The position numbers were made by a program, and so were the translations under genes. From positions 164,891-228,890 of the forward strand of contig NZ_JAPZVQ010000008.1 of assembly GCF_027622945.1 (NCBI RefSeq): a stretch of 64,000 nt of DNA. The letters run 5' to 3'. The notes beneath the pieces were generated by a model. The model saw only the letters and a list, made by a program, of their open reading frames with translations. It was not told the DNA's origin and searched no databases. The stretch comes from Glycomyces lechevalierae. GTDB lineage: Bacteria; Actinomycetota; Actinomycetes; Mycobacteriales; Micromonosporaceae. This document shows positions 17,854 through 26,390 of this stretch, piece after piece (the stretch's first letter is position 1; every line of letters starts with the position of its first letter).

Positions 17854-18150
17854 GTGGAGGAAACGTTTGCGGCGCAGCTCGAATGGTGGGCCAACTCAAC
17901 CATCTGCATGCGTTTCGACGTGTTGATCACGATCGAGGAGAGGAGCGCAGACCTGGCCGCTCGTGGTCGACTCGCCGACGATGCACTCGCTGACGGTGAA
18001 GCAGTAGAGATCTGGGATCTCCTGTGTGAGGCGAGCCCGTTCTTCCGGCTGGCCTTCGAGGATGGTTCCGCCTTTGAGGTTGTGCTGCGGGCAGGCAATC
18101 GGCCAGGCGAATTCACCGTGTCTGAATGTGGATCGGATTGTCTGCTGTGA
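17854..18150 (+). CDS. Small hypothetical protein
   Basis: 98 aa from the GTG at 17854, not recognised. Segments such as FRLAFEDGSAFEVVLRAG suggest a small mixed alpha/beta domain. An ATG at 17821 would lengthen it by 11 residues but leaves only 2 bp to the divergent neighbour. It may be a small immunity-like protein, judged only from size and surroundings. Confidence 0.45.
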   Translation: MEETFAAQLEWWANSTICMRFDVLITIEERSADLAARGRLADDALADGEAVEIWDLLCEASPFFRLAFEDGSAFEVVLRAGNRPGEFTVSECGSDCLL

Positions 18151-18305
18151 GCGGCCGACGATTCCCACGCGGCTTTCGACTTCGCGACCGGCAGTCAGCG
18201 AAACCGCCGTGTTCCCCGGCTGGTGGTCGCGAGTCAGTCGAAGAGCACGTCACTCTTCGTTCGATCTGGATGTGGAGGACCGAGCGCGCGCCTTCGTCTA
18301 CTCCT

Positions 18306-18675
18306 ATGGAGCGCGAACGAACTCCGCAACTCGACCGGTACCGAGAGGACTGGATCGGTGGCGGCGTGCCCTCGGAGTTCGTTGATCGGGCGATCGCGTT
18401 TCAAAGGTTGTGGGGTGGTCTCGTCCTGCCGCCGGGTCCGTTTTGTGACGGTTGCTTACGGGTTCATGATCGGGCCCGATGGAGCGTTCGGGATCGCTGA
18501 GGTGCGTTGGGCGGCCCTGCACGCGTCGATTGAGGGCTGGATCGGGTCGCTCGCCCTTGCGCACGGTGCCTTCACCTACGCCGAGCAGGTCACCAAGTTC
18601 ACCAGTAGCCGTGTTGATTCGGTCGACTTCACCGGTCTTGATCGGGTCGAGGAGGTCCTGCAGCGCCGTTGCTAG
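18306..18675 (+). pseudogene. Probable frameshifted small gene
   Basis: A frame starting at 18306 (MERERTPQLDRYREDW... to GGLVLPPG) looks like the start of a small cytosolic protein, but it runs into unrelated residues near 18,440. A second frame continues coherently from about 18,450 (YGFMIGPDGAFGIAEVRW...) to 18675. Together they read like one ~120-aa protein of the SMI1 or immunity type interrupted by a frameshift or small deletion. The family call is tentative. Confidence 0.4.
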
Positions 18676-18715
18676 CCTGAGACCCGTGCATGGGATTTCG
18701 CGAGTCTGTAGGAAG
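18671..18715 (+). repeat. Decayed copy of the DUF3885 gene start
   Basis: GCTAGCCTGAGACCCGTGCA is identical to 16582-16601, and the next ~25 bp (TTTCGCGAGTCTGT against TTCGCGAGTGTGT) remain similar before similarity is lost. It includes the -10 box and GTG start but no intact gene follows. The remaining stretch to 19056 holds no gene I can support. Confidence 0.7.
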
Positions 18716-19056
18716 CACTGTCACCTGGGCGAAGAAGTCATGCTCGTCTACGTCGAACCTGAGCGATATCAGCTGCCCATGTCACCTAACGACTCCGATC
18801 GGAATCTGGTATGCAGAGGTTCGGATGCACTGCCGCTTGGTGATTTGGCGCGGCCAAGGTGAAGCGACTGGCCCTCGCCGTGAGTCGCCGGTATCTTCGG
18901 GATGAGTTGTCGGTGGGGCCGAGTATGGTTCCGGCATCCTGCCGGACAGAGATCGCAAGGAATTCAGAGCAATGTACGGCGGGTGCGGGAGATCTATGGC
19001 TGCCAGGTCGGGCCTGTCGCTTGAAGCCACAGCACGGGAAGAGACGGAGGCGTGAA

Positions 19057-19827
19057 TTGCCTGCAAAACGAGGCGTAATTTATGTGCTCACAAATCGGTA
19101 CTTCGCACGGAATATTGTAAAGATCGGGATGACCGAGAGAACAGCAACGCTCCGCGCTCGTGAGCTCTCGACCGCAACTGGGGTGCCTGATGATTTTGAA
19201 GTAGCTTACGAGCAGATTGTCAGTGATGCAATTACGGTCGAAAGCAAAGTTCATGAGTTGCTTGCTGATTACAGACTCAACAAGCGCAGGGAATTCTTTC
19301 AGCTTCCCACAATGAAAGCGATTGAGGTTGTTCGATCAGTTGCTGCGGAATATCTTGTGGATGAAGAAAACGAAGCTGATGAGATCGATGTGCTTCCTGG
19401 ATTTGAAAGTCGAATGCGCCGCTGGCTAAGGTCAGATCTTGTTGCGGTTAGCTATCATCAGTTTTCGGACCTCTGCGTAGTCAAATGGGTAACCCAACCA
19501 GACCTTTCATCCGAGGGTGCAATAGAGCACATATTTGATTTGAGTGTCATTGCCGGTCATCCGCTAGAAAGCGTACCACCCTACGACGGTAGATGGTTCA
19601 GTCCAGTCCGGAATACTCCGGAAGAAAACGCTAGAGAACTCCTCGTCCTGGATGCGTACTCGATGATCATGACCGGGCTGGACATTCTTTCAGAAGAAGC
19701 AATGAGGTATGTTGCTGACCTATGGGAACTACATAAGACAGAGCCTCCTATTCAGCTTTCCTGGCGCGTTGTTGAACAACGGCTTGATATGTGGGGAAAC
19801 AATGAGTATCCGTCGGTGGACTCTTGA
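19057..19827 (+). CDS. GIY-YIG / T5orf172-domain protein
   Basis: 256 aa. The N-terminal ~95 residues match the T5orf172 type of GIY-YIG nuclease fold: GVIYVLTNRY, NIVKIGMTERT, an arginine helix (ATLRARELSTATG) and EsKVHELLADYRLNKRREFF with the conserved E, H and R. Such domains nick DNA or occur in phage and defence proteins. The rest is not recognised. The TTG start has GGAGG 6 nt upstream; an open extension further upstream lacks coding character. Codon use is clearly AT-richer than the host genes, a sign of foreign origin. Confidence 0.7.
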   Translation: MPAKRGVIYVLTNRYFARNIVKIGMTERTATLRARELSTATGVPDDFEVAYEQIVSDAITVESKVHELLADYRLNKRREFFQLPTMKAIEVVRSVAAEYLVDEENEADEIDVLPGFESRMRRWLRSDLVAVSYHQFSDLCVVKWVTQPDLSSEGAIEHIFDLSVIAGHPLESVPPYDGRWFSPVRNTPEENARELLVLDAYSMIMTGLDILSEEAMRYVADLWELHKTEPPIQLSWRVVEQRLDMWGNNEYPSVDS

Positions 19828-20027
19828 CGGACTGTTATTATTGGCAGGACCTTCATTGAGCTCGTTTAAAGTTCGTGGGTGCAAGTTAGGAGGCCTGAAT
19901 CCGTTTCGTCGAGTGGCATCGACGGAGGAGTTCGTGGGTTGTGAACCGAGGGTCGTGTTCGACGTCTGCTTGTGCGGATGTTCGGGGAAAGTCTTTAAGA
20001 TGGCCGATAAGGCCACTTCGTGCGCGA

Positions 20028-20846
20028 CTATCTAGCTTCGCGGTTCTTCTCCTCGCCGGAGGATTCTTCGAGCTGTAGCTCGCGCTTACGCTGCTCTTCG
20101 ACGATCTCCTCAACTCTCTCTGCAAAGAGCGTCAGTCGTTCCACGTCGCTCTTGCCGCGATAGTCATGAAGTCCAAGCTCCATTGCTTGAGACTCGCGAG
20201 CGATGGAGTCAGCAGTCTGCTGTTTTGCGATGCCTCTTTCGCGAAACTTAAAGAATCCAGTTGCGGCTGAGGCGATCGCTACGACCATGCTCATGGCGGC
20301 TGCTACCCATTTGAACCAATTTGTGTCAGAGATAGTCGCAGCGGAGGCGCTGGTAGAGCTGGCGGCGATCACTGCCCCAACAATAATCAGCCATTGAAGA
20401 GTGTTGCCGATTTTTCGGCTTTGAGTTGCCTGCTCGCGGTACCTATCCATGGCTGACCTTGCATTAATCCGATAGATTCGTAGAGATTCTTCGTGATTCA
20501 GGGCGTTCTTTGCCGCAAGGTGAGCCCTCTGGGTATAGAGATGCACGAGTTGGTTGTCATGCTGCGCGAGTTCGGATTGTCTGGTGAATATGAAATAGGC
20601 TGCAGCGCCCGTGGAACCAACTGCAGCTAGGAATCCTATTATGCTGAACGGCTCTCGGTAATTGGTCCAAATACCGACAAACATCGACCAACCCAAGAAG
20701 AGCGCTACGACGAGGCTGGAAGATAGCCAGATTACCTTCATTAGGCGCTGTGCGCGCAAGGTTCTATTTTTTGATTCTTCAAGCGCAATATCCTTACTGT
20801 TATTTCTGAGCGCTTCATCGCTCTGTGCGGGTATTTCGAGAGACAC
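20028..20846 (-). CDS. SLATT-like (DUF4231-type) membrane protein
   Basis: 272 aa. Two pairs of membrane helices, about 38-58 and 66-86, then 152-170 and 183-203, are separated by a charged helical region with HLYTQRAHLAAKNALNHEE. The second pair followed by a KFRERGIAKQQTADSIARE helix and LGLHDYRG resembles SLATT/DUF4231 proteins, predicted pore-forming effectors linked to nucleotide-sensing defence systems. C-terminal coiled coil rich in E and K. No SMODS or SLOG partner is adjacent. It is divergent from the OLD nuclease gene and has similar AT-rich codon use. Confidence 0.55.
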   Translation of the reverse strand: MSLEIPAQSDEALRNNSKDIALEESKNRTLRAQRLMKVIWLSSSLVVALFLGWSMFVGIWTNYREPFSIIGFLAAVGSTGAAAYFIFTRQSELAQHDNQLVHLYTQRAHLAAKNALNHEESLRIYRINARSAMDRYREQATQSRKIGNTLQWLIIVGAVIAASSTSASAATISDTNWFKWVAAAMSMVVAIASAATGFFKFRERGIAKQQTADSIARESQAMELGLHDYRGKSDVERLTLFAERVEEIVEEQRKRELQLEESSGEEKNREAR

Positions 20847-21393
20847 GGATACCTCCGACTGGATCTAAGATGATTCGGTAGAGATCGTACCGACAGTCCA
20901 GGATTTCGAAGGGATGAAAATATTCGCAAATGACGTAAAGCACTCGAATCGAGAGTCAAGTTTATGACACACCTCGTTCCAACGCAAGCCCGCACTTTCA
21001 CTTTGATCTTGTTCCAGCTTCATCGCAAGAATTCGCGCGTTGACAGACGGATGTACAGAAGGTGTCAGCTCGTGTGGATTTGTCCCAGAGGCGAGCGAGG
21101 GGGCCGCCGCGAGGGGCCGGCGCGGAGGGAAGAGCCGAAAGTCAGCTGGCGGTTCGTGGTCACGTATCCACAGAACTATCATGGCTGTATAGGGACTGCG
21201 CAAGGGGCTCCGTGGAAGGCGGATCGGCCGGGCTGCGAGCGCCCTCTTGCACGGTGATAAGTGAGGAGCCAGCGTCCCCGTCTCGTCGAGGCGGTCGCGT
21301 CATCGAGGTGTTAGGGGTTGATCCGAAGGAAACGCGCCGATAGGCTGGGCTGAAGTATCTCAAGCACTCATATTGCGTAAACTAGGAAGTAAC
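20847..21393. other. Intergenic region between the SLATT-like and OLD genes
   Basis: About 550 bp between divergent genes. Short open frames here have no recognisable similarity. It should hold both promoters; TAGGCT near 21343 and AGGAAG just before 21394 are the only signals I can point to. Confidence 0.4.
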
Positions 21394-23196
21394 ATGAAGC
21401 TTACTGAGGTCACCATCAAACGCTTCAAGCAGTTCACTGAAGAAAATCTGAAACTCCGTGAAGGAGTGACGATTGTAGCGGGTGGAAACAACGCGGGAAA
21501 ATCCTCGCTGCTACAGGCTCTCGCTGTTTGGGAATTCTGTAAGGTCGCCATTGTTGCGGAAAAGGGGACTACCGCTCTTACAGGAACCAGCCTAGGCGCT
21601 CAGGGTTTGGGAATTGGTGATGACGAGTTTTCTCCTATTAATATTCCAACCCTTAATCATCTGTGGACGAACCTGAGATCGTCCAAGAATCCGGAGACAG
21701 ATCCGGATGGTTATACTCTTTCGATCGGATGCACTTGGCGTGACGACGCGGACGCAGAGAAGCGGCTGAAGTTTTCGCTCTCGCTAGCCAATGATCGTCT
21801 TTTTGTGAAGTTGTCGGATTCAAATCTTGACGAAGACGATCGGACTCCAACTATTGCCTATTTGCCGCCGTTCGCGGGTATATCTGCCCGGGAAGAGCGG
21901 GCGACAGGGGCAATGCGAAGGCGCAGAATTGGCGAGGGGCTTGCGGGTGCAGTGTTGCGAAATCTTCTCCTGGATATGCGGCTAGAGAATGTTGCAAAAC
22001 GAGATTCCCTAGGAAAGGACAAGACGCGCGTTCCGGAAAAAGATCTCGTTAAGCTTCGCGATGAGGACCCATGGGAAATTCTTCAGCAGACACTGAGGGA
22101 GGTATTTTCAGCGGAAATTCTTATGGCAGAGTTTAATGAGGAATACCATTCGTACATTCAGGCGAATGTTGATAAAGGGTCTGTGGCCGGGTACAAGCTC
22201 ACAAGGTTCCCGAAGTATAAGCCACATGACTTGATGGTTGAAGGAAGTGGGTTCCTTCAATGGCTTAGTGTTTACACACTTGCGACGTCTCCTTCGACTG
22301 ATATTCTCCTATTTGATGAGCCTGATGCACATCTTCATGCTGCGCTTCAGATGCAAATGGTGGAAAGATTGGCGATGCTTTCTGGTCAATTTGAGAAGCA
22401 GGTTCTTCTAGCTACTCATTCGACCGAGATTATCCGCTCGACCGATCCTCACAACATACTTGAAGTTAGAAATAGCGGTCAATCTCGCTTCCGATACCTA
22501 ACGGAAGATTCTCAAAAGACAGGACTTCTTGTTGGGATTGGGAGCGATTATGCGCCGCGTATCGATCAGGTTCGAAAGAAGAGGCGAGTGTTCTTCTATG
22601 AAGGAAAATCGGATAGATTGATACTTCAGGCCCTTTCTGCGATCGCAGAGGTTGAGTGGCCTGAGAATGTTGCCGAATGGCAAACGAGTGAGAGTGTCAA
22701 AGAGCGAAAGAAGATCTGGCAACTCCTGAGTCATGAGTATGGTGAAATTACTGCCCTTAGTCTTCGCGATCGAGATGATGAGGCGTCTGGCACCACTGGA
22801 TCTGATCTCCTCGATAAGGGGTGGAAGGTCCCGGAACATTTCAAGGCAGTGAAGTGGCGTCGACGCTATATCGAAGCGTATCTAATCTGGCCTGAAGCGA
22901 TTGCTCAAGCGGCAAAAATGTCGCGAAGCAAGGTTGAGTCGGATCTCAGCTCGAAGTTCGGGCTTGGTTCTTTCGACGATAGGTGGAAACGCACGGATGC
23001 CGCTCAAGCATTTATGGATGCGCGCGCGAAAGACATTCTTTCTCATTTCAATGTTCGGCCGGTGGATGTGGCTAAAAATATGAGGGCCGAGGAAATTTGT
23101 GAAGACATTATGACCTTCTTTTCGATTCTCAAGGAATTCGCTGGCGAGGGGGGAATTCCGGGGTCTGAAGCGAAGGAATCTGCGGGGCTTTTCTAG
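21394..23196 (+). CDS. OLD-type ATPase with TOPRIM nuclease domain
   Basis: 600 aa. The ABC-like ATPase half has a Walker A GGNNAGKSS (30-38), a GSGFLQWL signature-like loop, Walker B TDILLFDEPDAHLH (about 302-315) and the H-loop LLATHST. The C-terminal half has TOPRIM marks: FYEGKSDRLIL with the first acidic residue, then SLRDRDD with the DxD pair. OLD proteins are ATP-regulated nucleases used against phages; Gabija GajA is a relative. No UvrD-like GajB follows, so it is either a single-gene system or works with neighbours. ATG at 21394 has AGGAAG upstream. AT-rich, foreign-looking. Confidence 0.8.
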   Translation: MKLTEVTIKRFKQFTEENLKLREGVTIVAGGNNAGKSSLLQALAVWEFCKVAIVAEKGTTALTGTSLGAQGLGIGDDEFSPINIPTLNHLWTNLRSSKNPETDPDGYTLSIGCTWRDDADAEKRLKFSLSLANDRLFVKLSDSNLDEDDRTPTIAYLPPFAGISAREERATGAMRRRRIGEGLAGAVLRNLLLDMRLENVAKRDSLGKDKTRVPEKDLVKLRDEDPWEILQQTLREVFSAEILMAEFNEEYHSYIQANVDKGSVAGYKLTRFPKYKPHDLMVEGSGFLQWLSVYTLATSPSTDILLFDEPDAHLHAALQMQMVERLAMLSGQFEKQVLLATHSTEIIRSTDPHNILEVRNSGQSRFRYLTEDSQKTGLLVGIGSDYAPRIDQVRKKRRVFFYEGKSDRLILQALSAIAEVEWPENVAEWQTSESVKERKKIWQLLSHEYGEITALSLRDRDDEASGTTGSDLLDKGWKVPEHFKAVKWRRRYIEAYLIWPEAIAQAAKMSRSKVESDLSSKFGLGSFDDRWKRTDAAQAFMDARAKDILSHFNVRPVDVAKNMRAEEICEDIMTFFSILKEFAGEGGIPGSEAKESAGLF

Positions 23197-23429
23197 GATC
23201 TGAGGCTGCATACTCGGTTACCTTTCAGGCAATAGTGCTCAAGGTTCGCGATCCAGGAAGCACCGGGCCGGAATGGGAGAGCCCACGGTTGGGTCGAAGG
23301 ATGCTCGGACGTTTGATCATGCTGTTGTAATGTTCGGCGCGGCCCCCTATTTGTCGTAACGACGCCCTACGTGTCGGCTATGGGACGGCACTTCTAAGTT
23401 AGGTTGTCTTCATATTTTCTTTCATGAGC

Positions 23430-23897
23430 TCACGCTGTCTGTGCGAGAGCGGCTAGGAGCCACCGGGATACTGGAGCGTTGCTGAGATCGCCGACGTTGG
23501 AGATCCACCGTGCCTCCGCGAGTTCTGGTGAAGTGGTGACGGTTGTTGTCGGAGTGGCAGCGGTGAGGATGGTGAGCGTGTCTCGCTTGGCCTCAAGGGT
23601 TGTGGTGATGGTGTTGAGTTCGACGAAGTCGTTCGGGTTAAGGGTGAGACTGAGTTCTTCTGCAACCTCGCGTGCCCCAGCTTCGGCAGGTGTCTCTCGG
23701 GTTGGGTGGTAGCCGCCGCCGGGGAGGCCCCATCGTGTGGGGTCTGAATAGGAGTGGCGGACGACGAGGAATCGGCCGGCGTCGTCGCGCAGCAGGACCT
23801 TGACACCAAAGGTGTTTGGTTTGCGGACCCGCCACCATAGGCGGTGCATGGGCGCGAGAGCGCGCAGGACGGACGCCGGTAGGCGGACGTGTTTCAT
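23430..23897 (-). CDS. NUDIX hydrolase
   Basis: 155 aa. The NUDIX box runs from GGGYHPTRETPAEAG into AREVAEEL, with all metal-binding glutamates. It would hydrolyse a nucleoside diphosphate linked to another group; the substrate is unknown. The start MKHVRLPASV at 23897 overlaps the stop of the dioxygenase gene by ATGA, so both are translated together. NUDIX proteins such as Pif of pSAM2 are known in actinomycete integrative elements, where they affect transfer; the link here is inference. Confidence 0.8.
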   Translation of the reverse strand: MKHVRLPASVLRALAPMHRLWWRVRKPNTFGVKVLLRDDAGRFLVVRHSYSDPTRWGLPGGGYHPTRETPAEAGAREVAEELSLTLNPNDFVELNTITTTLEAKRDTLTILTAATPTTTVTTSPELAEARWISNVGDLSNAPVSRWLLAALAQTA

Positions 23898-24571
23898 GGC
23901 TTCAGTGTGACGGTCCGGTAGTGCGGGTCGTCGTAGCGGAAGCGGATCATGCGGCGGGTGCCGTTGAACGGCTGCCGAGCATGAATCATGGCGCGGTTGT
24001 TCACCACCAGGAGGTCTCCAGCTCGCCATTGGTGCACCAGCACAACGGCCTCGGCCAGCGCGGATTCGACATGCCCGTACATCTCGTCCTCGCTGAGGCC
24101 AGTTGGAAGGCCGAGGACGCTGTTCGTCTCCAGCTTGGAGCGGAAACGGAGCGCGGGCCCGTGGACGCCTGGATTGATGAGCGGGTGTGTCGCCTTATTG
24201 GGGCGCCACTTGGTCGAGTACGTGATCCGAACCGAGGTGAAGCGGTGTTGCTGGGCGAGGAGGGTGCGCGCAGCCGCTCGCCCGTCGAAGAGGCAGGTTG
24301 CGCCGCCTTCGGTGGCTGGGATGAGGCAGCCGAGCGCGAAGAAGCGAAGGGGCTCCTGGTCGTCGAGCTGTTCGGTGTGCCGGGGGAGCCATGTCGGATC
24401 GTTCTTGGCTGTAAGGGTTCGCGAGCCCATCCAGCGTGCGCCGAGATGGGTCCCAAGTACGCTCGCGGCAGCGGTCATGGCCTCGGGTTCCGGCTCGGCC
24501 CGAATGAGGGTGTAGCCGCGGATGTGCAGGTCTTCGGCAAGGTCGTTAAGGGTTCGGGTCAGTGTGAGCAC
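23894..24571 (-). CDS. TauD/TfdA-family Fe(II)/2-oxoglutarate dioxygenase-like protein
   Basis: 225 aa. It shows PRHTEQLDDQEPLRFFALGC with the H-x-E of the metal site, HPLINPG, and MIHARQPFNGTRRMIRFRYD with the distal histidine and the arginine that binds 2-oxoglutarate. Members oxidise small organic substrates. The GTG at 24571 is chosen because the family-like part starts there; a strong hairpin lies 30 bp upstream. Coupled to the NUDIX gene. At 225 aa it is shorter than TauD (about 280), so it may be a compact relative. Confidence 0.65.
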   Translation of the reverse strand: MLTLTRTLNDLAEDLHIRGYTLIRAEPEPEAMTAAASVLGTHLGARWMGSRTLTAKNDPTWLPRHTEQLDDQEPLRFFALGCLIPATEGGATCLFDGRAAARTLLAQQHRFTSVRITYSTKWRPNKATHPLINPGVHGPALRFRSKLETNSVLGLPTGLSEDEMYGHVESALAEAVVLVHQWRAGDLLVVNNRAMIHARQPFNGTRRMIRFRYDDPHYRTVTLKP

Positions 24572-24600
24572 GGCGTTCTCTTTCTTCCGGTAGTCGAGAG

Positions 24601-24640
24601 GAGGGCCGCTGTTCCCGCCACCCTGGTAACAGCGGCCCTC
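24601..24640 (-). promoter_or_regulatory. Strong hairpin ahead of the dioxygenase gene
   Basis: GAGGGCCGCTGTT (24601-24613) pairs perfectly with 24628-24640 around a 14-nt loop. On the minus strand the loop contains AGGGTGGCGGG, reminiscent of a T-box antiterminator bulge, and a second hairpin with arms GCCGAGCG/CGCTCGGC lies just upstream. No U run follows. It may control translation or transcription of the dioxygenase/NUDIX pair. Confidence 0.45.
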
Positions 24641-24785
24641 GGACCCCGCTATGCCCGTAGCGAGGCTGCCGAGCGATCCACCAATGACCCTTTCGCTCGG
24701 CTGGTTGGCCTTCCGCGTGGTGTGGCAACGCGGAGGACGCAAACGGGCGGTGCGTGGTTCTGGGGAGGCATGCCCGCCCGAGTCG

Positions 24786-25061
24786 TTAGGTCCTGCCTGT
24801 GGTGGCGGGGCCGTCGTGGAGTGCGGCTACTGCTGCAGCGATGTGTTCCCGCAGCTCGGGCTGGCCGATGGCGTATCCGCCGATCCAGAAGGGCCGTTCG
24901 CCGTATTCGAGTCCTCGGGTCATCACGGTGAACGGGTGTTCGCTCAGCTCGGTGACCTTGAGGTGTGGGCCGCCCATGTCGTTGCGGTACTCGGCGAGTT
25001 CGTACTGCTGGCCCTCAACCTCGAAGGTTTGCGGGTTGAGCGCTCTCGGGTTCGGTCGCAT
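24786..25061 (-). CDS. Small hypothetical protein
   Basis: 91 aa, not recognised. It is a single soluble domain (FEVEGQQYELAEYRNDMGG, GERPFWIGGYAIGQPEL). It lies 6 bp downstream of the next small gene on the same strand and upstream of the dioxygenase/NUDIX genes, so these may form one transcript. A function cannot be inferred. Confidence 0.55.
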   Translation of the reverse strand: MRPNPRALNPQTFEVEGQQYELAEYRNDMGGPHLKVTELSEHPFTVMTRGLEYGERPFWIGGYAIGQPELREHIAAAVAALHDGPATTGRT

Positions 25062-25067
25062 GGTGGA

Positions 25068-25385
25068 TCACCCTTCGCAGATTCGGACCGTGCCGACCGC
25101 GCGCACGGAGGCGAATGGTTTGGCGTCACGGGAGACGTAGGCGCGATACGCGCGCTCTTCGAAGTCGTCACGCCACTGATCGGGGTAGTCGCGCCACGGC
25201 TGGCCCCAGTTCGCTTTCATGTCACCGGAGTTGAGGCCGGACACGACGAGCACGAGCGCGCTCCGGTCCCCAGCGGGATACACCCGCATGGCCTCGGGAG
25301 CGTGCTCGCTTGAGGCGCACACGTCGAACGCTGAACCGTCCTGTACGAAGGACCCGCGTTTCACTTCGGTTGTAGGTGCTGTCAT
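25068..25385 (-). CDS. Small hypothetical protein, paralogue of the 57888-58271 product
   Basis: 105 aa. The core VLVVSGLNSGDMKANWGQPW followed by an FEERAYRAYVSR helix and a VRICEG ending is matched by VLIVSGINSGVMHATWGEGW ... VRFCDG in the protein at 57888. The family is unknown to me. As at that second site, the gene is divergent from an XRE regulator. The ATG at 25385 has AAGGGG upstream. Confidence 0.6.
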   Translation of the reverse strand: MTAPTTEVKRGSFVQDGSAFDVCASSEHAPEAMRVYPAGDRSALVLVVSGLNSGDMKANWGQPWRDYPDQWRDDFEERAYRAYVSRDAKPFASVRAVGTVRICEG

Positions 25386-25494
25386 CGCTATACCCCTTCG
25401 AGCGATCGTGAAGGCCGTTCTCTACTGCGGGGGCGTAGAGCCTTTCTCCTTCGATGCTGCTCTTGTGAAGGGGCCGTTTCTATCCCTGGACAGG

Positions 25495-25515
25495 TATCTC
25501 ACGATGAGATAGCGT
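25495..25515 (+). promoter_or_regulatory. Palindromic operator overlapping the -10 box of the XRE gene
   Basis: TATCTC (25495-25500), 5 bp, GAGATA (25506-25511) form an inverted repeat that overlaps a TAGCGT box (25510-25515), 9 nt before the ATG at 25525. The position suggests autorepression by the XRE protein, and possibly control of the divergent genes. Confidence 0.5.
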
Positions 25516-25524
25516 GTGGGTGCT

Positions 25525-26376
25525 ATGTCTAGGGACATGTACGAACCGATTCGCATACCCGATGCGGTATGGGACAAGGACGATGTCCAAAAAGCGCTTA
25601 CGAGTCGCGACGTAGCCAAGCTCTTCAAGATCGCTCAACAGTGGGTCGGCTCCAGCCAGTCTCGTATCGGGATCGCCATCGGCATGCCCCAGGGACGGGT
25701 CAGCGAGATCATCCACGGCCACCGCGAAGTGACCAGTATCGAAGTACTGCAACGGATCGCTGATGGGCTCAACATGCCGAGCCGGGCGCGGCTGCGCCTG
25801 GGGCTCGCTCCGCGGCTTGAGGATTCCATCGAATCCATGTCGCAGCTCGATCGAGTTGGCATCACTCAGATTTTCGCGTCGCAAGGCGAAGCCGCCGGCG
25901 AGATTTCCGGTCGCGCGACAGACGCGAAGCGAATCGATCTCCTGGTTGTACGTGCGCTCGGGTTGATCGGACTCAACGAGTCCTTGCTGCGATCCGCGGT
26001 GACGGGCGACAGGCGGGAACCGCTCCGGTTGCGTGTCCTGCTGCTCGATCCCGATTGCGAGGCGGCGAGTGTCCGGGCGAAGGAGATCCGGGAATCGCCC
26101 GCCTCCTTCCGGGCGGGCATCAACCTGTCAATCGCTCGGCTGGAAGAACTCACGGGACGGCAGAACGTCGACGTGTCGGTGCGGAAGTACCGCGCGCTTC
26201 CTGTCTGGCGTTGTATCAGGCTGGACGACGTGCTCTATCTGTCGATGTTCCATCCTTCATCGGAAGGGCACCAGTCGAGCGTGTACAAGCTGGTAGCGGC
26301 GCAGTACAACCTTTTGTGGACGGGGTTTGAGCGCCAGTTCGATGAAGTGTGGCAGTCCTCGGCTGTCGTGATCTAG
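25525..26376 (+). CDS. XRE-family regulator with C-terminal effector-like domain
   Basis: 283 aa. The helix-turn-helix lies at about residues 45-95 (SRIGIAIGMPQGRVSEIIHG). The C-terminal half (RIDLLVVRALGLIGLNESLL, LRVLLLDPDCEAASVRAKEI, YLSMFHP, VAAQYNLLWTGFERQFD) resembles the DUF5919-like or phospholipase D-like sensor domain found in actinobacterial regulators. It probably senses a ligand and controls its own promoter and the divergent operon. The ATG at 25525 is favoured over GTG at 25516, which lies within the promoter. Followed after 14 bp by the CYTH gene. Confidence 0.75.
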   Translation: MSRDMYEPIRIPDAVWDKDDVQKALTSRDVAKLFKIAQQWVGSSQSRIGIAIGMPQGRVSEIIHGHREVTSIEVLQRIADGLNMPSRARLRLGLAPRLEDSIESMSQLDRVGITQIFASQGEAAGEISGRATDAKRIDLLVVRALGLIGLNESLLRSAVTGDRREPLRLRVLLLDPDCEAASVRAKEIRESPASFRAGINLSIARLEELTGRQNVDVSVRKYRALPVWRCIRLDDVLYLSMFHPSSEGHQSSVYKLVAAQYNLLWTGFERQFDEVWQSSAVVI

Positions 26377-26390
26377 CGAAGGGAGTCCTC

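Noticed and set aside
21062..21343. Short open frames ahead of the OLD gene
   Set aside because: No start signals, no similarity, and they lie in the expected promoter region.
21394..23196. Gabija system
   Set aside because: The OLD protein resembles GajA, but no UvrD-like GajB gene is adjacent.
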